Assembly (NCBI RefSeq): GCF_946886105.1
Contig: NZ_CAMPHV010000019.1
Span: 26,147 to 90,146, forward strand
From: an uncultured Pseudomonas sp.
GTDB lineage: Bacteria > Pseudomonadota > Gammaproteobacteria > Pseudomonadales > Pseudomonadaceae
DNA: 64,000 bases
Direction of reading: 5' to 3'
Shown here: positions 17,563-26,609 of the stretch, one piece after another
Layout of the letters: each line of letters starts with the position of its first letter
Position numbering within the stretch: the stretch's first letter is position 1
Program-made: the position numbers and the translations under genes
The notes under the pieces: model-generated
The model's input: only the letters and a program-made list of their open reading frames with translations
Told to the model about the DNA's origin: nothing
Database searches by the model: none

Positions 17563-18259
17563 CTGGTTAAAAAACAAACAAATCTGCCTACTGTGCGACG
17601 AGCCCGCCGACGCCGCAACGGCCATCTGCACCAACTGCGAGGCCGAGCTGCCGTGGCTTGGCGGCCATTGTCAGCGCTGCGCCTTGCCCCTGCCCGATAG
17701 CGGCCTGACCTGCGGCGGCTGCCTGCGCAACCCGCCCAGTTTCGAGCGGGTCGAAGCCCCTTGGCGCTATGCCTTCCCCGTCGACAGCCTGATCACCCGC
17801 TTCAAGCATCAAGCCAAGTGGCCAATGGGACGTCTGCTCGGCGAGCTTTTGTCACAGCATTTGCTGCACGCCTTCGATGAAGGGCTGCCGCGCCCCGACC
17901 TGTTGCTGCCCGTGCCCCTGGCCGGCCGCCGGCAACGCCAGCGTGGTTTCAATCAGGCGCTGATGCTCGCCCAATGGCTCAGCACAGCCTTGCAAGTGCC
18001 CTGGCAGGACGCCTGGCTGCAGCGGGTGATCGACACCCCCGCGCAACAACAATTGGATGCCGCCACGCGCAAACGCAACCTGCGCCGCGCCTTTGCCCTC
18101 GCCCCGCAGAGCCGGGTCGCGGGCCTGCACCTGGCGCTGGTCGACGACGTGCTGACCACCGGCGCCACCGCCGAAAGCCTGGCGCGCTTGCTGCGCAAAG
18201 CCGGCGCGGCGCGAGTCGATGTGTACTGCCTGGCGCGCACGCCCAAGCCCGGGGATTAG
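17525..18259 (+). CDS. comF: ComF-family phosphoribosyltransferase-like protein
   Basis: 244 residues from MRCQPENPHQVYNWL, with GGAAGG upstream. N-terminal double zinc-binding region with CLLC, CTNC, CQRC and CGGC pairs. A PRTase domain follows, with LLLPVPLAGRRQRQRGFNQA and the PRPP-binding loop LALVDDVLTTGATAESL. Family members support DNA uptake or DNA metabolism; the exact reaction is unknown. Divergent from bioB, and its first codons carry the BirA-like site. Confidence 0.88.
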   Translation: MRCQPENPHQVYNWLKNKQICLLCDEPADAATAICTNCEAELPWLGGHCQRCALPLPDSGLTCGGCLRNPPSFERVEAPWRYAFPVDSLITRFKHQAKWPMGRLLGELLSQHLLHAFDEGLPRPDLLLPVPLAGRRQRQRGFNQALMLAQWLSTALQVPWQDAWLQRVIDTPAQQQLDAATRKRNLRRAFALAPQSRVAGLHLALVDDVLTTGATAESLARLLRKAGAARVDVYCLARTPKPGD

Positions 18260-18291
18260 TCCCCCGAGGGAGCCGAGAGGGTCGGACCTCC

Positions 18292-18359
18292 GTAGCCCGG
18301 ATGCAATCCGGGAGCGATTTATACGGCGACACAATTCCCCCGGATTGCATCCGGGCTAC
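18292..18359. repeat. REP palindrome
   Basis: 'gtagcccggatgcaatccggg' and its near-exact reverse complement around a short spacer, between comF and srkA (both plus strand). Confidence 0.85.
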
Positions 18360-18428
18360 AGAACCGCCGTCGCGCGCCAGGTGCCCTATAAGCGCTACAC
18401 TCTGCGGCCCACTGCCCCGGAGCCGCCC

Positions 18429-19403
18429 ATGTCCCATCCATTCGCCGCACTCACGCCCGACCTGGTGCTGGATGCCGTGGAAAGCCTCGGCTACCTCAGC
18501 GACGCCCGCGTGTTGGCGCTCAATAGCTATGAGAATCGCGTTTACCAGGTCGGCATCGAAGATGAGACGCCGTTGATCGCCAAGTTCTATCGCCCGCAGC
18601 GCTGGAGCGACGCGGCGATCCGCGAAGAGCACGCCTTCACTTTCGAGCTGGCCGATTGCGAGGTGCCGGTGGTCGCGCCCCTGGTACGCGACGGCGAAAC
18701 CCTGTTCGAACACGCCGGCTTTCGCTTTGCCCTGTTCCCGCGTCGCGGCGGCCGTGCGCCCGAGCCGGGCAATCTGGATCAGCTGTATCGTCTCGGCCAG
18801 TTGCTCGGCCGTCTGCACGGGGTTGGCGCGCTACGGCCGTTCGCCCATCGCGAGGCGCTGCAGGTAAAGAACTTCGGTCACGACTCCCTGGCCACTCTGC
18901 TCGACGGCGGCTTTATCCCGCGCAGCCTGTTGCCGGCCTACGAGTCGGTGGCGCGGGATCTGCTCAAGCGCCTGGATGCGCTGTTCGCTAACAATCCGGT
19001 CACGGCGATCCGCCTGCACGGCGACTGCCACCCCGGCAACCTGCTATGCCGCGACGACACCTTTCATATGGTCGACCTCGACGACTGCCGCATGGGCCCG
19101 GCGGTGCAGGACCTGTGGATGATGCTCGCCGGCGAGCGCCACGAGCGCCTCGGCCAACTGTCCGAACTGATGGACGGCTACCAGGAATTCCACGACTTCA
19201 ATCCCCGCGAACTGCCGTTGATCGAGGGCCTGCGCAGCCTACGCCTGATGCATTACAGCGCCTGGCTGGCGCGGCGCTGGGACGACCCGGCGTTCCCCAT
19301 CAGCTTCCCCTGGTTCGGCAGCGAACGTTACTGGGGCGAGCAGATTCTGATTCTGCGCGAGCAACTGGCGGCGCTCGACGAGGAACCGCTCAAGCTTTTC
19401 TAG
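18429..19403 (+). CDS. srkA: Stress response serine/threonine kinase SrkA (YihE)
   Basis: 324 residues from MSHPFAALTPDLVLDAVE. Aminoglycoside-phosphotransferase-fold kinase. NSYENRVYQVGIEDETPLIAKFYRPQRWS is the nucleotide lobe with its Lys. RLHGDCHPGNLLC is the catalytic loop (Asp in HGDCHPGN) and FHMVDLDDCRMGPAVQDLW gives the metal-binding Asp. In E. coli, SrkA counters stress-induced death pathways. The DUF4166-like gene follows after 20 bp, probably co-transcribed. Confidence 0.93.
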   Translation: MSHPFAALTPDLVLDAVESLGYLSDARVLALNSYENRVYQVGIEDETPLIAKFYRPQRWSDAAIREEHAFTFELADCEVPVVAPLVRDGETLFEHAGFRFALFPRRGGRAPEPGNLDQLYRLGQLLGRLHGVGALRPFAHREALQVKNFGHDSLATLLDGGFIPRSLLPAYESVARDLLKRLDALFANNPVTAIRLHGDCHPGNLLCRDDTFHMVDLDDCRMGPAVQDLWMMLAGERHERLGQLSELMDGYQEFHDFNPRELPLIEGLRSLRLMHYSAWLARRWDDPAFPISFPWFGSERYWGEQILILREQLAALDEEPLKLF

Positions 19404-19423
19404 CCAACCCAAAGGAATGACCC

Positions 19424-19966
19424 ATGCATTGCGTCGAGCGCTGGTTCGGTGAAGGCTTCGCCGAGCTGCATCCCTTACTGCAACAACTGCACCGCGAGGG
19501 TGGCGACCTGCACGGGCAGGTCGAGCTGCAACTGGGCAAGGGCCTGGCCGGCAAGCTCGGCGCGCGTCTGGCCGCACATCTGGGCATCCCGCTGGATCGC
19601 CCGCAGATCCCGCTCAAGGTGAACATCCATAACAGCGGCGATACCCTGCACTGGAATCGCCACTTCGCCGACGCCGCGCCTGTGTATTCGAGCTTCCAGC
19701 CCCATGGCGGCTGGCCGGACGGCTACTGGATCGAATCCATCGGCGGCGTTCGCCTGGCGCTGGCCGTCGAAGTTCGCCAGGGCGGCTGGTACTGGCGCCC
19801 GCTGAAAGTCTGGGTGCATGGCGTGCGCATGCCCTTGTGGCTGCTGCCGCGCACCGAAGCGTACAAGCGTATCGAAGCCGATCGCTATCATTTCCACGTC
19901 GGACTCAGCCTGCCGCTGCTCGGCCTGCTGTTCAGCTACAGCGGCGCACTGCAACTGGCGCCATAG
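19424..19966 (+). CDS. DUF4166-like conserved protein
   Basis: 180 residues, MHCVERWFGEGFAELHPLLQQLH. Recognised with moderate confidence as the DUF4166 type: a beta-rich domain with NSGDTLHWNRHF, YWIESIGGVRLAL and a C-terminal PLLGLLFSYSGAL. No catalytic motif or signal peptide. It follows srkA by 20 bp on the same strand, so it is likely in the same transcript. Function unknown. Confidence 0.7.
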   Translation: MHCVERWFGEGFAELHPLLQQLHREGGDLHGQVELQLGKGLAGKLGARLAAHLGIPLDRPQIPLKVNIHNSGDTLHWNRHFADAAPVYSSFQPHGGWPDGYWIESIGGVRLALAVEVRQGGWYWRPLKVWVHGVRMPLWLLPRTEAYKRIEADRYHFHVGLSLPLLGLLFSYSGALQLAP

Positions 19967-20129
19967 CACCGACGAGGCGAGGCGCTACGAGCAACTGTAT
20001 GGTCGGGCGTAACGCCAGCTTTACAACAATCGCCAAGCCTGCCCACGGATAAAGCTGAACGATCGGACAATTCCCAGCGCCGCGGCTTAGAATCCAAGGC
20101 TTTAGTTAGTTGCCTAAGCAAGGACCCCA

Positions 20130-21032
20130 ATGGCCACCGTCAACCCGCGACGCGGGTACCTACTCGGCGTGACCGCCTACACCATCTGGGGCCTGTTTCC
20201 CCTGTATTTCAAAGCAATCCAGGATGTGCCGGCACTGGAGATCGTGGTCCATCGCGCACTCTGGGCGGCGCTGTTCGGTGCCTTGCTGTTATGCGTCTGG
20301 AAGCACCCGCGCTGGCTCGCCGAGCTGCGCGACGACCCGAAACGTTTCGCCATTCTCGGCCTCAGCGGTGGGCTGATCGCCTGCAACTGGCTGGTGTATG
20401 TGTGGGCGGTGAACAACGGGCGCATGCTCGAAGCCAGCCTCGGTTACTACATTAATCCGCTGGTCAACGTGCTGCTCGGCCTGTTGCTGCTCGGCGAACG
20501 CCTGCGCCGCCTGCAATGGCTGGCGGTGGGCCTCGCCGCATTGGGGGTGATGCAACAACTGTGGCAGCACGGCAGCATTCCCTGGGTATCGCTGGTGCTG
20601 GCTTTGACCTTCGGTTTCTACGGCCTGATCCGCAAGCAGGCGCCGGTGGCGGCACTGCCCGGGCTGGTGGTGGAAACCTGGCTGTTGCTGCCGGTGGCCA
20701 TCGGCTGGCTGTGGTTGAATCCCGCCGCGGTGAGCACCCAGCCGGTGTTCTGGGGCAGCGCCGAAGCGCTCTGGCTGATCGCCGCCGGGCCGATCACCCT
20801 AGTGCCGTTGGTGTGTTTCAACGCCGCGGCGCGCCATCTGCCCTACGTCACCCTGGGTTTTCTGCAATACATCGCGCCGACCCTGGTGCTGCTGCTCGCG
20901 GTATTCACTTTCGGCGAGCGCTTCGACCCGAGTACTTCGTTGGCGTTTATCTGCATCTGGGCGGGCCTGGCGGTCTACAGCCTGGATATCTGGTTGAGCC
21001 TGGGCAAGCGCATCAAGCCGGCGACGGCCTGA
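20130..21032 (+). CDS. rarD: EamA-family permease RarD
   Basis: 300 residues with about ten hydrophobic segments in two EamA repeats. The start MATVNPRRGYLLGVTAYTIWGLFPLYFKAI and the stretch NWLVYVWAVNNGRMLEASLGYYINPLVNVLLG are typical for RarD. Inner-membrane transporter of the drug/metabolite superfamily; the substrate is not known. Single gene flanked by a REP element. Confidence 0.92.
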   Translation: MATVNPRRGYLLGVTAYTIWGLFPLYFKAIQDVPALEIVVHRALWAALFGALLLCVWKHPRWLAELRDDPKRFAILGLSGGLIACNWLVYVWAVNNGRMLEASLGYYINPLVNVLLGLLLLGERLRRLQWLAVGLAALGVMQQLWQHGSIPWVSLVLALTFGFYGLIRKQAPVAALPGLVVETWLLLPVAIGWLWLNPAAVSTQPVFWGSAEALWLIAAGPITLVPLVCFNAAARHLPYVTLGFLQYIAPTLVLLLAVFTFGERFDPSTSLAFICIWAGLAVYSLDIWLSLGKRIKPATA

Positions 21033-21078
21033 GCGTCGTCCGGCGGCCGCGGGCTACAGGGCGAATCAACGCGCTCTC

Positions 21079-21145
21079 GTAGCCCGGACGCAATCCGGGA
21101 ACGATCTCACAGACGCTAAGTTTCCCCGGATTACATCCGGGCTAC
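21079..21145. repeat. REP palindrome
   Basis: 'gtagcccggacgcaatccggg ... cccggattacatccgggctac' between the converging rarD and ACT-domain genes. It may also serve as a transcript 3' hairpin. Confidence 0.85.
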
Positions 21146-21177
21146 GTCGCCGCATTCCTGCTCGCGCCAACGGGCGG

Positions 21178-21696
21178 CTAATCGTCGGCGCGCAGGTTCA
21201 ATTCGACCATCAGGTCGTCGGCCAGGGTTTCCAGTTTGCTTTGCAGGTCGTCGAGGCTGAGGCTTTGCGGCACGGCCAGCAGCGCCTCGGCATGGAACAA
21301 CAGTTCGCCGCTCATCGGCGCTGGCGACACTTCGGTTTCCAGGCTTTCCAGGTTGACGCCCAGCTCGGCCAGCAGGCGGGTGATATCGCGCACGATGCCG
21401 GCGCGGTCGTTGCCGACCAGATCGAGCAGGATGGGCTTCCAGGTGGCCGCAGGCTCGGTACCGCCGGCGGCGAGCAACACGCGAATGCCCTGGGCGTTCA
21501 GCTCCTCCAGGGCCTTGACCAGACCGGCGTGGGACTCCAGCGGCACATCCACCCGCACGATGCCGGCGAACTGCCCGGCCATACGCGACATGCGGCTGTC
21601 CAACCAGTTGCCGCCGTGGGTGGTAATGCACTGGGCGATGCGCTCGACCAGCCCAGGCTGATCCTGCGCGATAACCGTAAGTACCAGATGATCCAT
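21178..21696 (-). CDS. ACT-domain protein, GcvR-like regulator
   Basis: 172 residues from the ATG of MDHLVLTVIAQDQPGLVERIAQ, with AGGAG 7 bases upstream; a TTG two codons earlier is rejected. It has two ACT domains: LTVIAQDQPGLVERIAQCITTHGGNWLDSRMSRMAGQFAGIVRV and LDLVGNDRAGIVRDITRLLAELGVNLESLETE. This is the architecture of the glycine cleavage repressor family, whose members bind amino acids and act by protein contact. No DNA-binding domain is present. Confidence 0.85.
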   Translation of the reverse strand: MDHLVLTVIAQDQPGLVERIAQCITTHGGNWLDSRMSRMAGQFAGIVRVDVPLESHAGLVKALEELNAQGIRVLLAAGGTEPAATWKPILLDLVGNDRAGIVRDITRLLAELGVNLESLETEVSPAPMSGELLFHAEALLAVPQSLSLDDLQSKLETLADDLMVELNLRADD

Positions 21697-21733
21697 GCCC
21701 AACTCCTAGTTCCCAACGTCATTCGGTGGTGGC

Positions 21734-22180
21734 TCAGGGCAATCCGAGCCAGTAGGTATAAAACACCTCATCGCGGACATAGCCAAGGCGCTCGTAAAGC
21801 GCCTGGCCGGCCAGATTGGTTTTTGCCGTTTCCAGCTGCAAACCGCAAGCGCCTTGGGCCTCGGCATGTGCCCTGGCGGCATTCATCAGCGCCGCACCGA
21901 CGCCCTGGCGACGCGCTCTTTTGGCGACATAGAGATCGCTGAGCAACCAGGCCGGCGCCAATGCCAACGAAGAATGAAACGGATAGAGCTGCACGAAACC
22001 CAGGCCCCTCCCCGCTTGGTCGCGGGCGATGAATAAGGCCGAGTCGCCTTGCGCCAAACGCGCGGCGAGAAAATCGCGAACCGCCGGCAAGGTTTTGTCG
22101 ACGGCATAGAACCTCAGGTAGTCGACGAACAGCTGGGCCAGTTCGTCGAGGTCGGCCAGACGGGCCGCAGTTATCGCCAT
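21734..22180 (-). CDS. GNAT-family N-acetyltransferase
   Basis: 148 residues from MAITAARLADLDELAQLF. Standard GNAT fold with LSDLYVAKRARRQGVGAALMNAA (acetyl-CoA loop R/QxxGxG/A) and the C-terminal QALYERLGYVRDEVFYTYW. The acceptor is unknown. From memory, the same order beside glcB is seen in P. aeruginosa. Confidence 0.88.
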   Translation of the reverse strand: MAITAARLADLDELAQLFVDYLRFYAVDKTLPAVRDFLAARLAQGDSALFIARDQAGRGLGFVQLYPFHSSLALAPAWLLSDLYVAKRARRQGVGAALMNAARAHAEAQGACGLQLETAKTNLAGQALYERLGYVRDEVFYTYWLGLP

Positions 22181-22288
22181 GCTCGGGCTTCCGGAGGGTA
22201 GAACCGCAGTATAGGCAAGCACCACAGGGCAGCGAGACAAATAGCCATATGCCAACGCCTTGATTTTATGAAACAATAATCGACTTTT

Positions 22289-22298
22289 TTGTATACAA
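22289..22298. promoter_or_regulatory. GntR-type palindrome upstream of glcB
   Basis: TTGTATACAA is a perfect 10-bp palindrome, embedded in CTTTTTTGTATACAAACAA, 171 bp before the glcB start. It fits the TnGTnnnACnA pattern bound by FadR-subfamily GntR regulators such as GlcC. No such regulator gene is in the window. It could also serve the divergent GNAT gene. Confidence 0.45.
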
Positions 22299-22469
22299 AC
22301 AACCCTCGAAGTGACTGCGAAGCGTCTCTTGGTCGCAGAGCGACGCGCACCCCCCTGATTTTCCCAAGATCTTGATGTAGTATGCCGCGCCTTGGACTAC
22401 AAGACTGAATCCCCGAGTCCGAAGCGGCTATCGAGTAGAGCTGAAGAGCTGAGCAGAGTGAGGCAAGTG

Positions 22470-24647
22470 ATGACTGAACGCGTTCAAGTGGGTGGCCTGC
22501 AGGTCGCCAAAGTGCTGTTCGACTTCGTGAACAACGAAGCCATCCCCGGTACCGGCATCGCCGCCGATAAATTCTGGGAAGGCGCCGTAGCCGTGATCGA
22601 CGAACTGGCCCCGAAAAACCGTGCCCTGCTCGCCAAGCGCGACCAGATCCAGGCGCAGATCGACGCCTGGCACCAAGCCCGCGCCGGCCAGGCCCACGAC
22701 GCCGTCGCCTATAAAGCCTTCCTCGAAGAAATCGGCTACCTGCTGCCGGAACCGGCCGACTTCCAGGCCACCACGCAGAACGTCGACGACGAAATCGCCC
22801 GCCTGGCCGGCCCGCAGCTGGTAGTACCGGTGATGAACGCGCGCTTCGCCCTGAACGCCTCCAACGCGCGTTGGGGCTCGCTGTACGACGCCCTCTACGG
22901 CACCGACGTGATCAGCGAAGCAGGCGGCGCCGAGAAAGGCCGCGGCTATAACAAGGTTCGCGGCGACAAGGTAATCGCCTTCGCCCGCGCCTTCCTCGAC
23001 GAAGCCGCGCCCCTGGCCGCCGGCTCCCATGTCGATTCCACCGGCTACCGCATCGAAGCCGGCAAGCTGGTCGTCAGCCTTAAGGGCGGTGCCAACAGCG
23101 GCCTGCGCGACGATGCGCAACTGGTCGGTTTCCAGGGCGACGCCGCTGCGCCGATCGCCGTGCTGCTCAAGCACAACGGCCTGCACTTCGAAATCCAGAT
23201 CGACGCGTCCAGCCCGATCGGCCAGACCGACGCAGCCGGCGTTAAAGACGTGCTGATGGAAGCCGCACTGACCACCATCATGGACTGCGAAGACTCGGTC
23301 GCCGCCGTCGATGCCGACGACAAGGTCGTGGTCTACAAAAACTGGCTGGGCCTGATGAAAGGCGACCTGGCCGAAGAAGTCGCCAAGGGCGGCCAGACCT
23401 TCACCCGCACCATGAACCCGGATCGCGTCTACACCAAGACCGACGGTTCCGAGCTGACCCTGCACGGCCGTTCGCTGCTGTTCGTGCGTAACGTCGGCCA
23501 CCTGATGACCAACCCGGCGATTCTCGATGCCCAGGGCAACGAAATCCCCGAAGGCATCCAGGACGCACTGTTCACCAGCCTGATCGCCATCCACAACCTG
23601 AATGGCAACACCAGCCGCAAGAACACCCGCACCGGCTCGGTCTACATCGTTAAGCCGAAGATGCACGGCCCGGAAGAAGTGGCCTTCACCACCGAGATTT
23701 TTGGCCGCGTCGAAGACGTCCTCGGCCTGCCGCGCAACACCCTGAAAGTCGGCATCATGGACGAAGAGCGGCGCACCACGGTCAACCTGAAAACCTGCAT
23801 CAAGGCCGCCAGCGAGCGCGTGGTGTTCATCAACACCGGCTTCCTCGACCGCACCGGCGATGAAATCCACACCTCCATGGAAGCCGGCGCCATGGTGCGC
23901 AAGGCCGCGATGAAGAGCGAGAAGTGGATCGCCGCCTACGAGAACTGGAACGTCGATATCGGCCTGGCCACCGGCCTGCAAGGTCGCGCGCAGATCGGTA
24001 AAGGCATGTGGGCGATGCCCGACCTGATGGCCGGCATGCTCGAGCAGAAAATCATGCACCCGATGGCCGGCGCCAATACCGCCTGGGTCCCCTCGCCGAC
24101 CGCCGCCACCCTGCACGCCCTGCACTACCACAAGGTCGACGTGTTCGCCCGCCAGGCCGAGCTGGCCAAGCGCGAACGCGCCTCGCTGGACGACATCCTG
24201 AGTATTCCGTTGGCGCAGAATACCAACTGGACGCCTGAGGAAATCCAGAACGAACTGGATAACAATTCCCAGGGCATCCTCGGTTACGTGGTGCGTTGGA
24301 TCGACCAGGGCGTCGGCTGCTCCAAGGTGCCGGACATCAACGACGTCGGCCTGATGGAAGACCGCGCCACCCTGCGTATCTCCAGCCAACTGCTGGCCAA
24401 CTGGCTGCGCCATGGCATCGCCACTGAAGAGCAGATAGTCGCCAGCCTCAAGCGCATGGCCCCGGTCGTGGATCGTCAGAACGCCGCCGACCCGCTGTAC
24501 CGCCCGCTGGCGCCGGACTTCGACAACAACATCGCGTTCCAGGCCGCCCTGGAACTGGTGATCGAAGGCGCCAAGCAGCCGAACGGCTACACCGAGCCGG
24601 TGCTGCATCGCCGCCGTCGCGAATTCAAGGCCGCCAACGGTCTGTAA
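22470..24647 (+). CDS. glcB: Malate synthase G
   Basis: 725 residues from [19 protein letters not shown], with GAGG upstream; the open frame begins at a TTG at 22392 but the family starts here. It condenses glyoxylate with acetyl-CoA to malate in the glyoxylate bypass. [66 protein letters not shown] and [14 protein letters not shown] form the TIM-barrel active site of the large (G) class. Monocistronic, closed by a strong terminator. Confidence 0.97.
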   Translation: MTERVQVGGLQVAKVLFDFVNNEAIPGTGIAADKFWEGAVAVIDELAPKNRALLAKRDQIQAQIDAWHQARAGQAHDAVAYKAFLEEIGYLLPEPADFQATTQNVDDEIARLAGPQLVVPVMNARFALNASNARWGSLYDALYGTDVISEAGGAEKGRGYNKVRGDKVIAFARAFLDEAAPLAAGSHVDSTGYRIEAGKLVVSLKGGANSGLRDDAQLVGFQGDAAAPIAVLLKHNGLHFEIQIDASSPIGQTDAAGVKDVLMEAALTTIMDCEDSVAAVDADDKVVVYKNWLGLMKGDLAEEVAKGGQTFTRTMNPDRVYTKTDGSELTLHGRSLLFVRNVGHLMTNPAILDAQGNEIPEGIQDALFTSLIAIHNLNGNTSRKNTRTGSVYIVKPKMHGPEEVAFTTEIFGRVEDVLGLPRNTLKVGIMDEERRTTVNLKTCIKAASERVVFINTGFLDRTGDEIHTSMEAGAMVRKAAMKSEKWIAAYENWNVDIGLATGLQGRAQIGKGMWAMPDLMAGMLEQKIMHPMAGANTAWVPSPTAATLHALHYHKVDVFARQAELAKRERASLDDILSIPLAQNTNWTPEEIQNELDNNSQGILGYVVRWIDQGVGCSKVPDINDVGLMEDRATLRISSQLLANWLRHGIATEEQIVASLKRMAPVVDRQNAADPLYRPLAPDFDNNIAFQAALELVIEGAKQPNGYTEPVLHRRRREFKAANGL

Positions 24648-24662
24648 TCCGCAGCAGCAGTA

Positions 24663-24692
24663 CGAGAAACCGCCCTTCGGGGCGGTTTTTTC
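24663..24692. terminator. Bidirectional terminator between glcB and pgaD
   Basis: GAAACCGCCC-TTCG-GGGCGGTTTTTTC with stable UUCG loop. It ends glcB on the plus strand. On the minus strand it begins directly at the pgaD stop codon (tca at 24691) and has the mirror A/T tracts. Confidence 0.88.
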
Positions 24693-25260
24693 ATGGGGGC
24701 GATAAGTTCGGCAACCCCACATTCCCCTCATCCAGGTCAGGCGTGGAACGCTGCCGTGGCGCAGCCAGGGCCATGGCCCGCGGGCGCAACGCCGTGGCGG
24801 GGAGCGCGAGAGCCGGGGCCGGCAGGCGCAAAGCCGTCTCGGGGAACACCACGGCCGCCAGGGCGCCCTGTTCGTTGTTATGCAGAATCAGCACCTGCTG
24901 AGTGCGCAGGCAGTCGAGAATCGCCAGGGAGACCTGGAAACTCCTCGACAGGCCTCGTTCGCAGACATTCGGCACGCGCACCCGACGCTGACGCCACGCG
25001 GCTCGGTACTCGTGGTATTTGGCCCAGGCCAGCAACGCCGCGCCGATCGCCAGCGCCACCAGCAGGTAGATCAGCAGCGTGTCCAGGGTCAGCAGAAACT
25101 CCACCCCTAAAGACGGACGCGGGCCCTGCTGACCATTGGCGATCACCGCCGCGATGCCTTGCAGCAGGAGATAGCTCATCCCGCACCAGGCCAGCAGCGT
25201 CAGGAAGGTATCGATGGTACGCGGCAGCCAGCGCTGCTGCGTGCGAATGAGCAGGGTCAT
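24691..25260 (-). CDS. pgaD: PgaD-like poly-beta-1,6-GlcNAc synthesis subunit
   Basis: 189 residues from [19 protein letters not shown]; the longer frame into pgaC is a shadow. Two TM segments (about 16-40 and 53-80), then a soluble tail with [28 protein letters not shown]. This is the two-TM subunit that stimulates the PgaC synthase and binds c-di-GMP with it. Its ATG overlaps the pgaC stop (ATGA). The C-terminal ~50 residues are a Pro/Ala-rich extension. Confidence 0.85.
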   Translation of the reverse strand: MTLLIRTQQRWLPRTIDTFLTLLAWCGMSYLLLQGIAAVIANGQQGPRPSLGVEFLLTLDTLLIYLLVALAIGAALLAWAKYHEYRAAWRQRRVRVPNVCERGLSRSFQVSLAILDCLRTQQVLILHNNEQGALAAVVFPETALRLPAPALALPATALRPRAMALAAPRQRSTPDLDEGNVGLPNLSPP

Positions 25261-26609
25261 GAGCGGTTCCTTGTGCTGAGGGTTTCGATACCCCGATCCG
25301 GGCTGACCCAGCGCGCGCGCTGCTGCCGGCGTTTGAGCATGACTTTGGGGAAGCTGACCAGGGTGGTGAACAGGGTGAGCATCCAGAACACCATGGGATA
25401 CCAGACGATCCAGAACAGCGAACGCGCCAACCCCTTTTCGTAGCGCCGCTCGATAAACAGGCTGAGGGCGAATTGCAGCAGACAGACACAGGCCAGTACC
25501 AGGCCGGTAAAGGCCGGCGGCATCATGCTGGTCACCCGCAACTCCGGCGGCATCTCGACCAGTTGACCGACCAGCCACAGCAGAACCGACAGAGCGAAGG
25601 TGAAGGCCCACACCGCTGACAGGCAGAACTCGATCAGCAGCGGCCACATGTAGCGGAAGCGCCAGACCCAGACGCTGCCGATATTCTTCAACAGCACCTC
25701 GGCACCGCCCTGGGCCCAGCGCAGGCGCTGCTTCCAAAGCCCGCGCAGGGTTTCCGGCATGAGAATCCAGCACAGCGCGCGCGGCTCGTAGAAGATCGAC
25801 CAGTGATTGAGTTGCAGCTTCCAACTGACGTCGATGTCCTCGGTGATCATGTCGGCGCTCCAGTAGCCGATCCGATCCAGCGCGCTGCGGCGAAACGCGG
25901 CGATCACCCCGGAGACCGTGAAGATTCGGCCGTAGACGCGCTGAGTGCGCTTGATCAGACCGATGATCGAGGAGAACTCACCGACCTGGACCCGTCCGAT
26001 CAGGGTCGAGCGCGTGCGGATGCGCGGGTTGCCGGTCACGGCGCCGACCCGCGGGTTGTCGATCAGCGGCGCCACCAGGTAGGCGAGCGCATCCCGTTCG
26101 AGCAAGGCGTCGCCGTCGATGCACACCAGGTACTCGCTGCGCGCCGCCAGTGCGCCCATGCGCAAGGCCACGGCCTTGCCCTGATTCTGCGCCAGGTGCA
26201 GCACGCGCAGGCGCGGCTCGTCGGCGGCCAGGCGGTCCAGCACTTCGCCGGTAGCGTCGCTGGAGCCATCGTTGATGGCGATCACCTCGATCCACGGATA
26301 GCGCTGCGCCAGGGCCGCACCTATGGTGTCGCAAGCATGCTCGCCCTCGTTGAAGCAGGGCACCAGGATCGACACCAGCGGCTCGCCGCGCAGCGCCGGC
26401 GGGTCGATCTCGCCGTCACGCGACCAGGGCCAGTGACGCTCCCAGTGCAGCCAGAAGTAGCAACCTCCGGCGATCCACAACGCCGACATGAACAGCGGAT
26501 AAAAGAACACGAAGTCCAGCAACACATCGCCGGTCAGGCTCAGCGCCACGCCCACCGGCGCGCCGAGCACCAGCAGCAGAATCAGCAGGGCATAGATACG
26601 GTCGATCAT
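25257..26609 (-). CDS. pgaC: Poly-beta-1,6-N-acetylglucosamine synthase
   Basis: 450 residues. Processive GT2 glycosyltransferase in the inner membrane polymerising UDP-GlcNAc. Two N-terminal TM helices, then [54 protein letters not shown] (DxD type), [12 protein letters not shown] (TED) and QRLRWAQGG (QxxRW), then further TM helices. All catalytic motifs are intact. It overlaps pgaB and pgaD by 4 bases each. Confidence 0.94.
   Translation of the reverse strand: MIDRIYALLILLLVLGAPVGVALSLTGDVLLDFVFFYPLFMSALWIAGGCYFWLHWERHWPWSRDGEIDPPALRGEPLVSILVPCFNEGEHACDTIGAALAQRYPWIEVIAINDGSSDATGEVLDRLAADEPRLRVLHLAQNQGKAVALRMGALAARSEYLVCIDGDALLERDALAYLVAPLIDNPRVGAVTGNPRIRTRSTLIGRVQVGEFSSIIGLIKRTQRVYGRIFTVSGVIAAFRRSALDRIGYWSADMITEDIDVSWKLQLNHWSIFYEPRALCWILMPETLRGLWKQRLRWAQGGAEVLLKNIGSVWVWRFRYMWPLLIEFCLSAVWAFTFALSVLLWLVGQLVEMPPELRVTSMMPPAFTGLVLACVCLLQFALSLFIERRYEKGLARSLFWIVWYPMVFWMLTLFTTLVSFPKVMLKRRQQRARWVSPDRGIETLSTRNRS

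Noticed and set aside
18540..19420. Antisense and alternate-frame open frames within srkA and rarD
   Set aside because: Arg/Pro/Ala-rich shadow translations with no start context or motif.
22428..24731. A 767-residue open frame antisense to malate synthase
   Set aside because: It mirrors the GC-rich glcB codons, is rich in Gly/Val/His/Asp repeats and shows no family motifs; glcB on the other strand is unmistakable.
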